From positions 1 through 64,000 of the forward strand of contig JADJWZ010000005.1 of NCBI GenBank assembly GCA_016716125.1: a stretch of 64,000 bases of DNA. The letters are read 5' to 3'. Each line of letters starts with the position of its first letter. Position 1 is the stretch's first letter. Shown piece after piece: positions 15,018 to 23,833 of this stretch. The notes below the pieces were generated by a model. That model made no database searches, was not told the DNA's origin, and saw only the letters and a program-made list of their open reading frames with translations. A program made the position numbers and the translations under genes. The stretch is from Ignavibacteria bacterium (GTDB lineage: Bacteria; Bacteroidota; Ignavibacteria; Tepidaquicellales; Tepidaquicellaceae).

Positions 15018-17564
15018 ATGAAGCAAAGCAAAACATCCCGCTTACCTAAGAAGACAGCCGGAACCAAAAAGGGGACAGCCGGATCTTCAAAAGAAGATAT
15101 CACTATTTCCGAAGATTTTAAAAAACAGCTTTTAGGTTTTCTTATTTCAATATTCGGAATTATGATATGCCTGTCAATACTTTCATATTCCGATAAAGAC
15201 CAGGCGACTCTCGAGCGTCTCAGCTTTTTAAGCATATTCAAAAAAGAATCCTATTCAACTGCGTTTGTCACTTACAACTGGCTCGGAATTGCCGGCGCAT
15301 ACCTTTCTGATTTTCTTGTAAATTATTTCTTCGGTTATTTCTCTCTGATAATTTCAGTAATATTCATTGCATTCGGCGTAACTCTCGTATCAAAAAAATC
15401 CTTAAGCAGAACCGTTCAGTTCAGCATTTACGCATCGTTACTAATGATGATGACGGCATCTATGTTTGCATTGCTCAGAATATTTTCCGGACCGGAGTTT
15501 TTTTCACCAAAGCTTAGCGGAACTACCGGAGATTATTTCGCATCAATATTTTATCACACGCTGGGAAGCGTAGGCGCAACGGTATTTTTTGCTGTCTCGA
15601 TAATTCTTCTGTCATTTCTTCTGATAGACGGAAATATCATTAAGACAATGGTGAGATTTAAATTATTCTTTGAAGGCGTTATTGAAAAATTTAAAAAGGA
15701 AAAAGTCGAGCAGGTAACGCAGAAAGAAATTAAGAATAAAGCGGGAATTCCGGAAGACGTTCCGGCGGAAGACAGCGAACTTGAAGAAGCGTTAAAGAAA
15801 GAGAGAGAGAGAATTCTTAAAAATAAATATTTAAAGAAAGAAGAGATCAAAGCTGCGGGCGAGATCGGGCTTATTAAAGAAACGGAGATCAACAGACCGA
15901 AACAGGATGATCCTTCGCAGATCGTTATCAAAACAAGAAAGCTGAAACCCGAAACGGCTGAACCTGTACTTGTGGCTGCTCCGGTTATAAAGTCAAACGC
16001 TGATGAGCTTGATGTAAATCCTGAGAATTCAAATGAAGTGGAAAGTCTTCAAAGCAAGAAGGAAGAAGATTTTAAAGAAGAGAAACTTGAGAATTATAAA
16101 TATCCTGTGATCGAAATTTTACAGGAGCCGACCAAGGAAGAGTTTGATGTGATACCGAATGAAGAGCTGACGGAAAACGGAAGACTGCTTCAGGCGAAAC
16201 TGCTGAAGTTCGGAATTGAAGTTGAAAAAGTATTTGCTACGCCCGGTCCGGTAGTAACTCTTTATGAACTTGTTCCGGCTGCCGATGTAAAGCTTTCGAA
16301 GATCGAATCGCTTCAGGATGACATTGCGCTTGCGATGAAGGCGAAAGGAATCCGGATGATAATTCCTATTCCCGGAAAAGGAACGGTAGGCGTTGAGATA
16401 CCGAACAAGAAAGCTCAGCTTGTCAGGATCAGGAGTTTATTCACTTCGCAGAAATTTCATGACAGCAACAAACACTTACCTGTAGCATTCGGAAAGACCA
16501 TTGACGGTGAAGTATTCATAGACGACCTTGCAAAGATGCCGCATCTGCTGATTGCGGGAGCGACAGGTTCAGGAAAAAGCGTCGGCATAAATACTATAAT
16601 CGCAAGTCTTCTGTATAAGCTTCATCCGTCCGATCTGAAATTTGTAATGATTGATCCGAAAAAAATTGAACTGAGTCTTTATTCAAAACTCAAAAGACAT
16701 TTCCTTGCAACGTCCGGAGATATAAACGAAAGCATAGTAACGAGTCCTGCAAATGCAGTATCTGTTTTAAAAAGCGTTGAGAGTGAAATGGAGAACAGAT
16801 ATGACAAACTTGCAAACGCAGGAGTAAGAAATATCGAAGCGTATAATGAAAAATATAAGCAGGGAAATCTTAAAGACAATGATGTGATACGCCATAAGAA
16901 AATGCCTTATATAGTTGTGATCATTGACGAGCTTGCGGATCTGATGATAACTGCAAAAAGGGAGATTGAAGAACCGATAGCGCGGATCGCGCAGATGGCG
17001 AGAGCGGTCGGAATTCATTTGATAGTTGCGACTCAGAGACCGTCGGTAGATGTCATCACTGGCGTGATCAAAGCAAACTTCCCTGTAAGGATCGCTTATC
17101 AGGTCGCATCGAAGATAGACTCAAGAACTATTTTAGATATGGGCGGAGCTGATCAGCTTCTGAGAAACGGTGATATGCTTTACCTTTCATCCGCTTCATC
17201 CAAACCTATCAGGATTCAGAATGCATATATCACTACTGAAGAGTGTGAAAAGGTTGCTGAGTTTATCGAAGCGCAGGACGGATTTTCAAAACCGTATCTG
17301 CTGCCTTCCATCATAGAAAGAAAGACCATTGCTTACGGCAGCGAAGAGGACAGAGATGAACTCTTCGGAGAAGCCGCGAAATTAATTTTTAAACTGCAGC
17401 AGTGTTCGGCTTCCACTTTACAGAGAAGACTTAAGCTCGGTTATGCGAGAGCTGCAAGGATCGTGGATCAGCTTGAGGAAGCGGGCATTGTCGGACCTAA
17501 GAACGGATCGAATGCGCGTGATGTGCTTATCACGAGTGAAGAAGATCTGATGGAATATCTTTAG
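15018..17564 (+). CDS. ftsK: DNA translocase FtsK
   Basis: 848 residues. About four membrane helices lie in residues ~35-210, then a charged linker (~230-370), then the FtsK motor. Walker A is GATGSGKSVG (~513) and Walker B is IVVIIDELADLM (~630); ATQRPSVDVITGVIKANFP and QLLRNGDMLY are conserved. The gamma winged helix is at the C-terminus (ASTLQRRLKLGYARAARIVD, GIVGPKNGSNARDVL). It pumps chromosome ends through the division septum and activates XerCD at dif. It is the last gene of the fsa-gcvT-comB-ftsK run. Confidence 0.95.
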   Translation: MKQSKTSRLPKKTAGTKKGTAGSSKEDITISEDFKKQLLGFLISIFGIMICLSILSYSDKDQATLERLSFLSIFKKESYSTAFVTYNWLGIAGAYLSDFLVNYFFGYFSLIISVIFIAFGVTLVSKKSLSRTVQFSIYASLLMMMTASMFALLRIFSGPEFFSPKLSGTTGDYFASIFYHTLGSVGATVFFAVSIILLSFLLIDGNIIKTMVRFKLFFEGVIEKFKKEKVEQVTQKEIKNKAGIPEDVPAEDSELEEALKKERERILKNKYLKKEEIKAAGEIGLIKETEINRPKQDDPSQIVIKTRKLKPETAEPVLVAAPVIKSNADELDVNPENSNEVESLQSKKEEDFKEEKLENYKYPVIEILQEPTKEEFDVIPNEELTENGRLLQAKLLKFGIEVEKVFATPGPVVTLYELVPAADVKLSKIESLQDDIALAMKAKGIRMIIPIPGKGTVGVEIPNKKAQLVRIRSLFTSQKFHDSNKHLPVAFGKTIDGEVFIDDLAKMPHLLIAGATGSGKSVGINTIIASLLYKLHPSDLKFVMIDPKKIELSLYSKLKRHFLATSGDINESIVTSPANAVSVLKSVESEMENRYDKLANAGVRNIEAYNEKYKQGNLKDNDVIRHKKMPYIVVIIDELADLMITAKREIEEPIARIAQMARAVGIHLIVATQRPSVDVITGVIKANFPVRIAYQVASKIDSRTILDMGGADQLLRNGDMLYLSSASSKPIRIQNAYITTEECEKVAEFIEAQDGFSKPYLLPSIIERKTIAYGSEEDRDELFGEAAKLIFKLQQCSASTLQRRLKLGYARAARIVDQLEEAGIVGPKNGSNARDVLITSEEDLMEYL

Positions 17565-17631
17565 TATCAGAAGTTTCATTTCATAGTTTACGATCCCAAT
17601 CAGGCAGCATGTCCGAAAACATTGAAATTAC

Positions 17632-17699
17632 CTCCAAGACCCGAAGGCTCAAAGTTATAATTTTAAAAACAGTATTCTTTGAGTCTTAGAGTCTTTGAG
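17632..17699. repeat. Intergenic inverted repeat
   Basis: CTCCAAGACCCGAAGGCTCA (17632-17651) pairs imperfectly with TGAGTCTTAGAGTCTTTGAG (17680-17699), the full arms being about 23 bases around a 22-base AT-rich loop. It lies 70 bases after ftsK and could act as its terminator, but there is no clear U-tract. It looks like a dispersed REP-type element of the same general sort as that at 2241-2301. Confidence 0.5.
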
Positions 17700-17780
17700 T
17701 CAGGCAGAAAGAGTTTGTTTTCGTACAGTCCGGGGAGACTGGTATCGGGATGTCTTAAAGATTTTTAAAGCAAAATATTC

Positions 17781-18344
17781 ATGTCTCACATTCTGATCAC
17801 GGGCGGAACGGGAATGCTGAGCGGCGCAGTAATAAAATTCCTTTCGAAGTATGAAACTGTTTCCGTCATCGCAAGACACCAATCATCTTTTAAAAAAATA
17901 TCCGCAGCTTCAGATTTTCCTCATAGATTAAACCCATTAATACTCAACTACTCGGACACAGATATTTTAACGGAGAAAATAAATTCAGCAGTCATTTCCA
18001 AAGGACCTGTTAAAACTGTTGTGAGCTGGATACATTCGTATGCAGAGAAATCGAATATAATAATCGGAGAGATATTGAATTCACAGGAGATCAGTTCTGA
18101 TTATTTTCACATACTCGGAAGCGCTTACTATGATCCTGAGAATATTTCTTCGGACATTGGCGCGGCGTTCTCAAATTTCAGATATGTAAATTATAAAAAG
18201 ATCATACTCGGATTTAAAATTGAAAATGGGAATTCGAGATGGCTGACGGATGAAGAGATCAGTGAAGGCGTCGCTGAAGCGGTGAATACCGGAGCGGATG
18301 AATTTAAGATCGGGATCACGCAGCCGTGGGAGAGGAAGCCGTAA
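17781..18344 (+). CDS. NAD(P)-binding Rossmann-fold (SDR-like) protein
   Basis: 187 residues. MSHILITGGTGMLSGAVIKF contains the GGTGML nucleotide-binding loop of short-chain-dehydrogenase-like folds. TVVSWIHSYAEKSNI fits the fourth strand and helix. There is no clear Y-x3-K catalytic pair in the usual position (YVNYKKIILGF, ~132, is a possible variant), and it is shorter than a normal SDR (about 250). It may be a reductase of unknown substrate or a non-catalytic NAD(P) sensor. It is monocistronic, with weak link to its neighbours. Confidence 0.65.
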   Translation: MSHILITGGTGMLSGAVIKFLSKYETVSVIARHQSSFKKISAASDFPHRLNPLILNYSDTDILTEKINSAVISKGPVKTVVSWIHSYAEKSNIIIGEILNSQEISSDYFHILGSAYYDPENISSDIGAAFSNFRYVNYKKIILGFKIENGNSRWLTDEEISEGVAEAVNTGADEFKIGITQPWERKP

Positions 18345-18421
18345 GGATAAAGACGGAGGGTTTGTGTAAAGGAATAATCGCCTGATACATCTTGAACTCT
18401 TTTATATAATGAAAAAAAACT

Positions 18422-18443
18422 GCCGGTCAATTTCTTAACCGGC
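18422..18443 (-). terminator. Rho-independent terminator (minus strand)
   Basis: GCCGGT (18422-18427) pairs with ACCGGC (18438-18443). On the minus strand the hairpin is followed by a run of eight T. It lies 72 bases downstream of the T9SS repeat-protein gene. The hairpin and loop are almost identical to the one at 20341-20366. Confidence 0.75.
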
Positions 18444-18515
18444 TTTAAACCAAGGAAAGTCTGCCCTTGTTTATATTATAGTTTAAATTATGGAGCTGTG
18501 ATAAATTTCATATTC

Positions 18516-20144
18516 TTACTTTAATAATAGTAATTTGATGGTTTCAGAATATCTATTGTTTATTGTTAACCTGCAGAAATAAATACCACTGTTTAAATTT
18601 TTTCCTTCAGCAATAGATGAAAAGACAACTTCATATTTCCCGGGCCCCTGTTCCTGATTAACAATTTCTGATATTATTTTTCCTGTAATATCATAAACTG
18701 AAATATTAACATTGCCGGAACTATTTAATTCGTAATTTATAGTAGTATTCGGGTTGAACGGATTTGGAAAAATATAAAAATTAAAGTTTTGATTTTTAGA
18801 AGTATTTTTTAAATCTAAATTTGTAAGCTGGGAATATTTTATAGAAATCAGATCAGTAACATTTGTTGAAAATAAACTGCTTCCACTTACAAATATATTG
18901 TTAAATTTGTCTATGCAAATTGTTGAAAATGAACTGCTTCCAGAATTAAAATATTTTTTTGCCCAAATTAAGTCACCTTTTGAATTATATTTAATTGTTA
19001 AAAAAATATAGTTGGAAATATAAGTCTCACCTGCAAGATATACATTACCTAAACCATCAATAGCAATTGAATTTGCCTGATCAAATTCTGAATTGCCATC
19101 ATCATAATTCCTTGTCCAAACAGTATCTCCATATGCAGAATACTTTATTATTAAAACATCGTGCCAATTTTCTAAAGTTCTAGTTCTTCCTACAATATAT
19201 ATATTAGAATATTCATCTAGCGACATTGATTTACAAATATCTTGACCTCCTACAGGACTATCAAAAATCCTGTCCCACAACAGGTTTCCGTTTCTGTCAT
19301 ATTTCAGTGTTACAAAATTTGACTGTCCGGCTAATTGATAATATCCGTTTACTATTATATTGTTTTGTCCGTCAATTTTTGAATATAACGGAATCGCATA
19401 TTCACTGCTATTTCTCGGATATTCTCTCACCCAAATTTGTTTACCTTCTGTATTGTATTTCACTGTTGCAATTTTCGATGGAAAAGAATATCCCGAAAGA
19501 TAGACTCCGCAAGAATCATCTGTTACAACTGAATATCCCCAGTCAGAATGAAACGGCGGAGAATCAAATGACCTTGTCCAAAGCTCTTCACCATTATTGC
19601 TGTACTTTGCTACAACCATATCAAAATTCTGCAGGTTTGAAGGCGGTGACCAACCGTATCCGGCTACAAGTATATTTCTGTCTTTATCAAGCGTAATACA
19701 AAAAGGTACATCCTCTTTATGTAATGTCCAGTCAAGACTTTTTTTCCATTTCATTTCTCCGGCTGGATTATACTTGATTGTTAACCAGTTAGTGTAGCCG
19801 TTAGATATACCTTCATTGCTTGATCCGGTCACATATACATTTCCTGAATCATCCAGAACCATATCTTTCAGTCTGTCTGTGCCATTCTCTGTGCCGTTAT
19901 ATGTTCTTGACCAGATCAGAATTCCTGATGAATTGTATTTTAAAATAAGATAATCTGTTGACATAACTTCACTTACACCTGCAACTATTAAATTTCCCAA
20001 ATTATCTATTGCATTTTTAACTGCGTAAAATGATCCTGTCCCAGTCCCGTTGTAAGTCGCTACCCATTCCTGCGTCACCTGAGCTTTTGTATGAGTTGTA
20101 TATAAGAATATTAAAAGTATGAATATCTTTATGAATGTTTTCAT
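18516..20144 (-). CDS. T9SS-sorted repeat (SBBP/propeller-like) protein
   Basis: 542 residues. A signal peptide (MKTFIKIFILLIFLYTTHTK) precedes roughly nine repeats of about 50 residues, each with a core like LDDSGNVYVTGSS and YNSSGILIWSRTY. This pattern is that of SBBP beta-propeller repeats. The C-terminal ~85 residues are a T9SS type A sorting domain: FPNPFNPNTTINYELNSSG, ISVYDITGK, SGIYFCRL and a final LLLLK. The protein is probably exported through the T9SS and held at the cell surface or released. No enzymatic motif is visible. A dedicated terminator lies at 18422-18443. Confidence 0.85.
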   Translation of the reverse strand: MKTFIKIFILLIFLYTTHTKAQVTQEWVATYNGTGTGSFYAVKNAIDNLGNLIVAGVSEVMSTDYLILKYNSSGILIWSRTYNGTENGTDRLKDMVLDDSGNVYVTGSSNEGISNGYTNWLTIKYNPAGEMKWKKSLDWTLHKEDVPFCITLDKDRNILVAGYGWSPPSNLQNFDMVVAKYSNNGEELWTRSFDSPPFHSDWGYSVVTDDSCGVYLSGYSFPSKIATVKYNTEGKQIWVREYPRNSSEYAIPLYSKIDGQNNIIVNGYYQLAGQSNFVTLKYDRNGNLLWDRIFDSPVGGQDICKSMSLDEYSNIYIVGRTRTLENWHDVLIIKYSAYGDTVWTRNYDDGNSEFDQANSIAIDGLGNVYLAGETYISNYIFLTIKYNSKGDLIWAKKYFNSGSSSFSTICIDKFNNIFVSGSSLFSTNVTDLISIKYSQLTNLDLKNTSKNQNFNFYIFPNPFNPNTTINYELNSSGNVNISVYDITGKIISEIVNQEQGPGKYEVVFSSIAEGKNLNSGIYFCRLTINNRYSETIKLLLLK

Positions 20145-20340
20145 AAAAGTATTATTGGGGTAAACATTATTTTAAAGAAAGTTTTGGGGAGTTATCTAAA
20201 CGAAATTGTATTGATGAAAATACGCTATTAGTTTTATTCATATCATCTTCCGTATTCATATTTTTTAAAACATATTGACAATTTATTCAAAAGTCAATAT
20301 ATATTTCATGAAACGTCTTTACACTTTTTATAAAAAAAAA

Positions 20341-20366
20341 CTGCCGGTCAATTTCTTAACCGGCAG
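20341..20366 (-). terminator. Rho-independent terminator (minus strand)
   Basis: CTGCCGGT (20341-20348) pairs with ACCGGCAG (20359-20366). On the minus strand it is followed by nine T. It terminates the subtilase gene ending at 20401. The hairpin, loop included, is nearly repeated at 18422-18443. Bases 20145-20340 hold only AT-rich leader of the preceding gene. Confidence 0.85.
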
Positions 20367-20400
20367 TTTAATAAACTAAACTTACTTTGCTTTTACAAAG

Positions 20401-23334
20401 TTATTTTACGAGAAGCATTTTCTTCGTCTCCGTAAATCCGTCAGTCTGCAGTTTATAAAAATAAACTCCGCTGTTTAAAGAAGCAGCGTTGAAGTCCACT
20501 TCATAAGTTCCTGACTGTAATACTGTATTCACTAAGTTTGAGACTTCTTTTCCGAGAGCGTCATAGATTTTCAGACTTGTATATCCTGATCTTGCCAATC
20601 CGAAACTGATCTTTGTAGCGGGATTGAAAGGATTAGGAAAATTCTGTGACAGCGAGTATCTCTCAGGAGTTACAGAGCTGTAATTTGTAATGCCGAGCAC
20701 TGTATTGTATTTAAGTTTTGCGGCAACGGTGTTTGCCTGAAGATCAGCTAGATCTGTTCCGGCTACGAGAGCGTATGTAACTGTAATTTCGGAATTTGCA
20801 TCGATGGAATACGGACCGCTTCCCACTACATGCGCTACGTCTCTTCCGTTAGCTCCGCCTGCATCCGGTCTGCCGATGCCTGAAGACATTGACTGAAATT
20901 TTTCCGCATCAGTAAATCCGTCATATATATTCCATGGATTACCTGTAATATTCTGTTCATTATCGATCGCCCAGTATCCCGGATTATTTGCCGAGAGTAA
21001 AGCGATGCCGACGTATGTGCCGGGATTGTTATCCGTTCTCCATACATAACCAAGCTGATTAGCGGCGTCCCAGCTTGCTCGGTTAAGAGCTCCGCTCGCG
21101 CCGACATCCCAGTCCGCAAAAAGTCCTGCGTAAAAATTAGTTACAGGCGATGCGGTTGTATTTTTAATTTTATATTTCATAATAACATAATCCTCGTCAG
21201 CTGCAGCAATAAATGAATAACTGCTGAATGTAACTTCAATGCCGATCTTATTCACGCCTGCAGCATCGTCGTTGTATTTTGCATTACCGTCCTGATTTGA
21301 AATAATACCCGGCTCAGTTACCTGAAACGGAATTACGCTTGTATAATCCTGACTCTGAACAGCCTGATCTCCTGACCTTACGCAGTCAGAAACTTTGGTC
21401 GAAGATACTGCGCAGATAAGTCCGCCTTCAAATAAAAGATTGCTGCCCATATCAAATTTAAATCCGTCACCTTGTGTGTTGCTTGAATAATCATTGAATC
21501 CGAAATTACCGCGGCTGTTTATAGTCGTTACAATTTTATTCACGCTCATATTAAAATAACTCGGATTCACCACTACTGTAAAATATTCAAAGTCTGTATA
21601 AGCTCCGTCGGTATATGTGATCTTAAAATCAACCTTGCTGTTTGCAGAAGCGTTTGAATTAATTCTTACTCTGTAAGGGTTTGATCCGTTATTTACACTG
21701 TTTAATGTCTGAATCGCTCCGAGTGTTGAATTTCCTGATAACAAAGTAACATTAACATTTGTAGTTGTTATCTCGGCAGTAACGTTTGAAGTCGCATCAA
21801 GATAATTTACAAAATTTCCTGTAATGTTCATTGTATCATTCGGCTGCGGTACATTATTATTGCCGTCTGTTACGGTAAAAGAATTTAATCTCACAGCCGG
21901 TGAATTTACTGTCAGGGCTCTGTGCATATTTACTCTGCCTTTTCCGAGTCTGTCAATGTAAGACGGATTCTGAGCGTTTATATTATCGCTTGTCACTCTG
22001 ACTTTTTCTCCGACCTGTAAAGCTGTATAAGTCGGAAACTGTGATTTGACAATTCCTGCTACACCTGCAGCTATAGGAGAAGCCATAGATGTTCCGTCAA
22101 AAATTGCATAAGAATTATTATAAACAGTACTGTAAATACTGGATCCCGGAGCGCATGCGTCAATTGAGACACCGTGATTTGAAAAAGAAGATCTCACGTC
22201 ATTTGAATTTGTCGATGCAATGTTTAAAACATATTTATAACCTGCGGGATAAAATGTAGCGCTTGAAGAATTATTACCTGCAGCGCATACTACGAGAGAA
22301 TTTTTATTAATAGTTGCGTAAGTAATTACGTCCTGTTCGAACTGACCGCCGCCGCCGCCCCCCCATGAGCAGTTGATAACAGCGCAGCCCATATCAGCTG
22401 CAAATTTAATTCCTTCATATCCTCTGATGATCAGACCTGTTCCTCCGGGTCCTCTAGTGTCATTGTCAGCGGAAGTTTTTACTCCCATTAATTTACAGTT
22501 GAATCCCGGACCTGCGACACCGATGCCGTTGTTTGTAACTGCTGAAGCGTCTCCGGACACGTGTGAACCGTGATTGTTATTTCCGCCCATTATCATCGGA
22601 TCATTGTCACCGACTACATTATTATAATCCGCTCCTCCGAAATCCCATCCTCTGTAATTATCAACATATCCGTCACTGTCGTCATCTATTCCGTTTATAG
22701 GATCGGCATAATTAATTTTTACATTTGCAGCAAGATCAGGATGGTCCCAGTCAATTCCGGAATCTACGATTCCGATCACGACATTTGTATCTCCGCGCTG
22801 AATGTCCCATGCAGCCGGCGCGCTGATCCGGTTAATATAATACTGCTGACCAAGCGACGGATCGTTGGGTGTAAATTCAGTTGCATATACCTGCTGAATA
22901 TATTTCGGCTGCGCATATTCCACTTCGCCGGTATTGTATATTTCATTTACAGCATCCTCTAAGCTTACGCCGTTACTGAAATTAAAAATATAGATCAGCG
23001 AAAGATCTGAATATTTCTCGCCTGAAGCAGTTGCTTCATTCAGCGGCTTTACCGCATCTGCAAACATCTTGGTAACTCCGGCAGAGCCGAGTCTCTCAAG
23101 AGCGTTTGTGATTTTAATGTTGTCAATATTTGCAATACCTGATGAATTTCTGTTTGATTCTTTCAGCTTGAAAATTACGGTGTTTGGAAAATAATCTATC
23201 GCTGTCAGACTGGGATCAAGTTTGAAATAATTGTTTGAACCTTTATTATCCTCATAATTTCTGAATGAAAAAAATACTGAGGAGAATAAAAAAAGCAGAA
23301 GGAAATAATTGGTAATCCTGATTTTTTGTTTCAT
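20401..23334 (-). CDS. Secreted subtilisin-family (S8) serine protease with T9SS sorting domain
   Basis: 977 residues. A signal peptide is followed by an inhibitor-like propeptide (~45-150) and a catalytic domain with Asp191 (IVDSGIDWDHPD), His255 (NNHGSHVSG) and Ser416 (DGTSMASPIAAG), all present. After ~480 come beta-sandwich regions, and the last ~80 residues form a T9SS type A domain (NFPNPFNPATKISFG ... SGVYFYKLQ ... KKMLLVK). It should be exported by the T9SS as an extracellular or surface protease. It lies 33 bases after ndk but is probably an independent unit, with the terminator at 20341. Confidence 0.93.
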   Translation of the reverse strand: MKQKIRITNYFLLLFLFSSVFFSFRNYEDNKGSNNYFKLDPSLTAIDYFPNTVIFKLKESNRNSSGIANIDNIKITNALERLGSAGVTKMFADAVKPLNEATASGEKYSDLSLIYIFNFSNGVSLEDAVNEIYNTGEVEYAQPKYIQQVYATEFTPNDPSLGQQYYINRISAPAAWDIQRGDTNVVIGIVDSGIDWDHPDLAANVKINYADPINGIDDDSDGYVDNYRGWDFGGADYNNVVGDNDPMIMGGNNNHGSHVSGDASAVTNNGIGVAGPGFNCKLMGVKTSADNDTRGPGGTGLIIRGYEGIKFAADMGCAVINCSWGGGGGGQFEQDVITYATINKNSLVVCAAGNNSSSATFYPAGYKYVLNIASTNSNDVRSSFSNHGVSIDACAPGSSIYSTVYNNSYAIFDGTSMASPIAAGVAGIVKSQFPTYTALQVGEKVRVTSDNINAQNPSYIDRLGKGRVNMHRALTVNSPAVRLNSFTVTDGNNNVPQPNDTMNITGNFVNYLDATSNVTAEITTTNVNVTLLSGNSTLGAIQTLNSVNNGSNPYRVRINSNASANSKVDFKITYTDGAYTDFEYFTVVVNPSYFNMSVNKIVTTINSRGNFGFNDYSSNTQGDGFKFDMGSNLLFEGGLICAVSSTKVSDCVRSGDQAVQSQDYTSVIPFQVTEPGIISNQDGNAKYNDDAAGVNKIGIEVTFSSYSFIAAADEDYVIMKYKIKNTTASPVTNFYAGLFADWDVGASGALNRASWDAANQLGYVWRTDNNPGTYVGIALLSANNPGYWAIDNEQNITGNPWNIYDGFTDAEKFQSMSSGIGRPDAGGANGRDVAHVVGSGPYSIDANSEITVTYALVAGTDLADLQANTVAAKLKYNTVLGITNYSSVTPERYSLSQNFPNPFNPATKISFGLARSGYTSLKIYDALGKEVSNLVNTVLQSGTYEVDFNAASLNSGVYFYKLQTDGFTETKKMLLVK

Positions 23335-23367
23335 GTTTTGTTTTATTATTTATTAATTAATTTATTT

Positions 23368-23793
23368 TCAGAACAATTCTTTATCAGTAAAAAAGAATCC
23401 GGTTTCAATTTTTCCGTTCTCTTCCGAATCAGAACCATGAACTGCATTTTCAGATTTTGAATCTGCAAATATTTTTCTGATAGTTCCTTCTTCTGCTTCA
23501 GCCGGATCCGTTGCGCCGATAAGTTTTCTGTAATCCGCCACTGCATTTTCTTTTTCAAGAGCTATTACAACTACTGGTCCTGAGATCATGAATGATACCA
23601 GCTCACCGTAGAAAGGTCTTTCTTTATGAACTTCATAAAATTTCTGAGCAGTGGATTCATCCAGTCTGATCATTTTCATTCCGCGAATATTAAATCCTGC
23701 ATCGAGTATTTTCTGGATTATACCGCCCTGAACTTTTTTCTTTACTGCATCGGGCTTAATGATGCAAAGAGTCCTTTGTAACGAGTCTGACAA
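23368..23793 (-). CDS. ndk: Nucleoside-diphosphate kinase
   Basis: 141 residues. It transfers the gamma phosphate from ATP to nucleoside diphosphates through a phosphohistidine. TLCIIKPDAVKKKVQGGII, GPVVVIALEKENAV, GATDPAEAEEGTIRKIFA and the active His119 in SENAVHGSDS are all present. The start is taken as TTG at 23793, because GAAAGGA lies about 9 bases upstream and homologues begin there. The longer frame to 23943 would overlap pbp1A. It follows pbp1A by 40 bases and may be cotranscribed. Confidence 0.93.
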   Translation of the reverse strand: MSDSLQRTLCIIKPDAVKKKVQGGIIQKILDAGFNIRGMKMIRLDESTAQKFYEVHKERPFYGELVSFMISGPVVVIALEKENAVADYRKLIGATDPAEAEEGTIRKIFADSKSENAVHGSDSEENGKIETGFFFTDKELF

Positions 23794-23833
23794 ATTGGGT
23801 TTTCCTTTCTGATTAATTTTATTTAAATAATTT

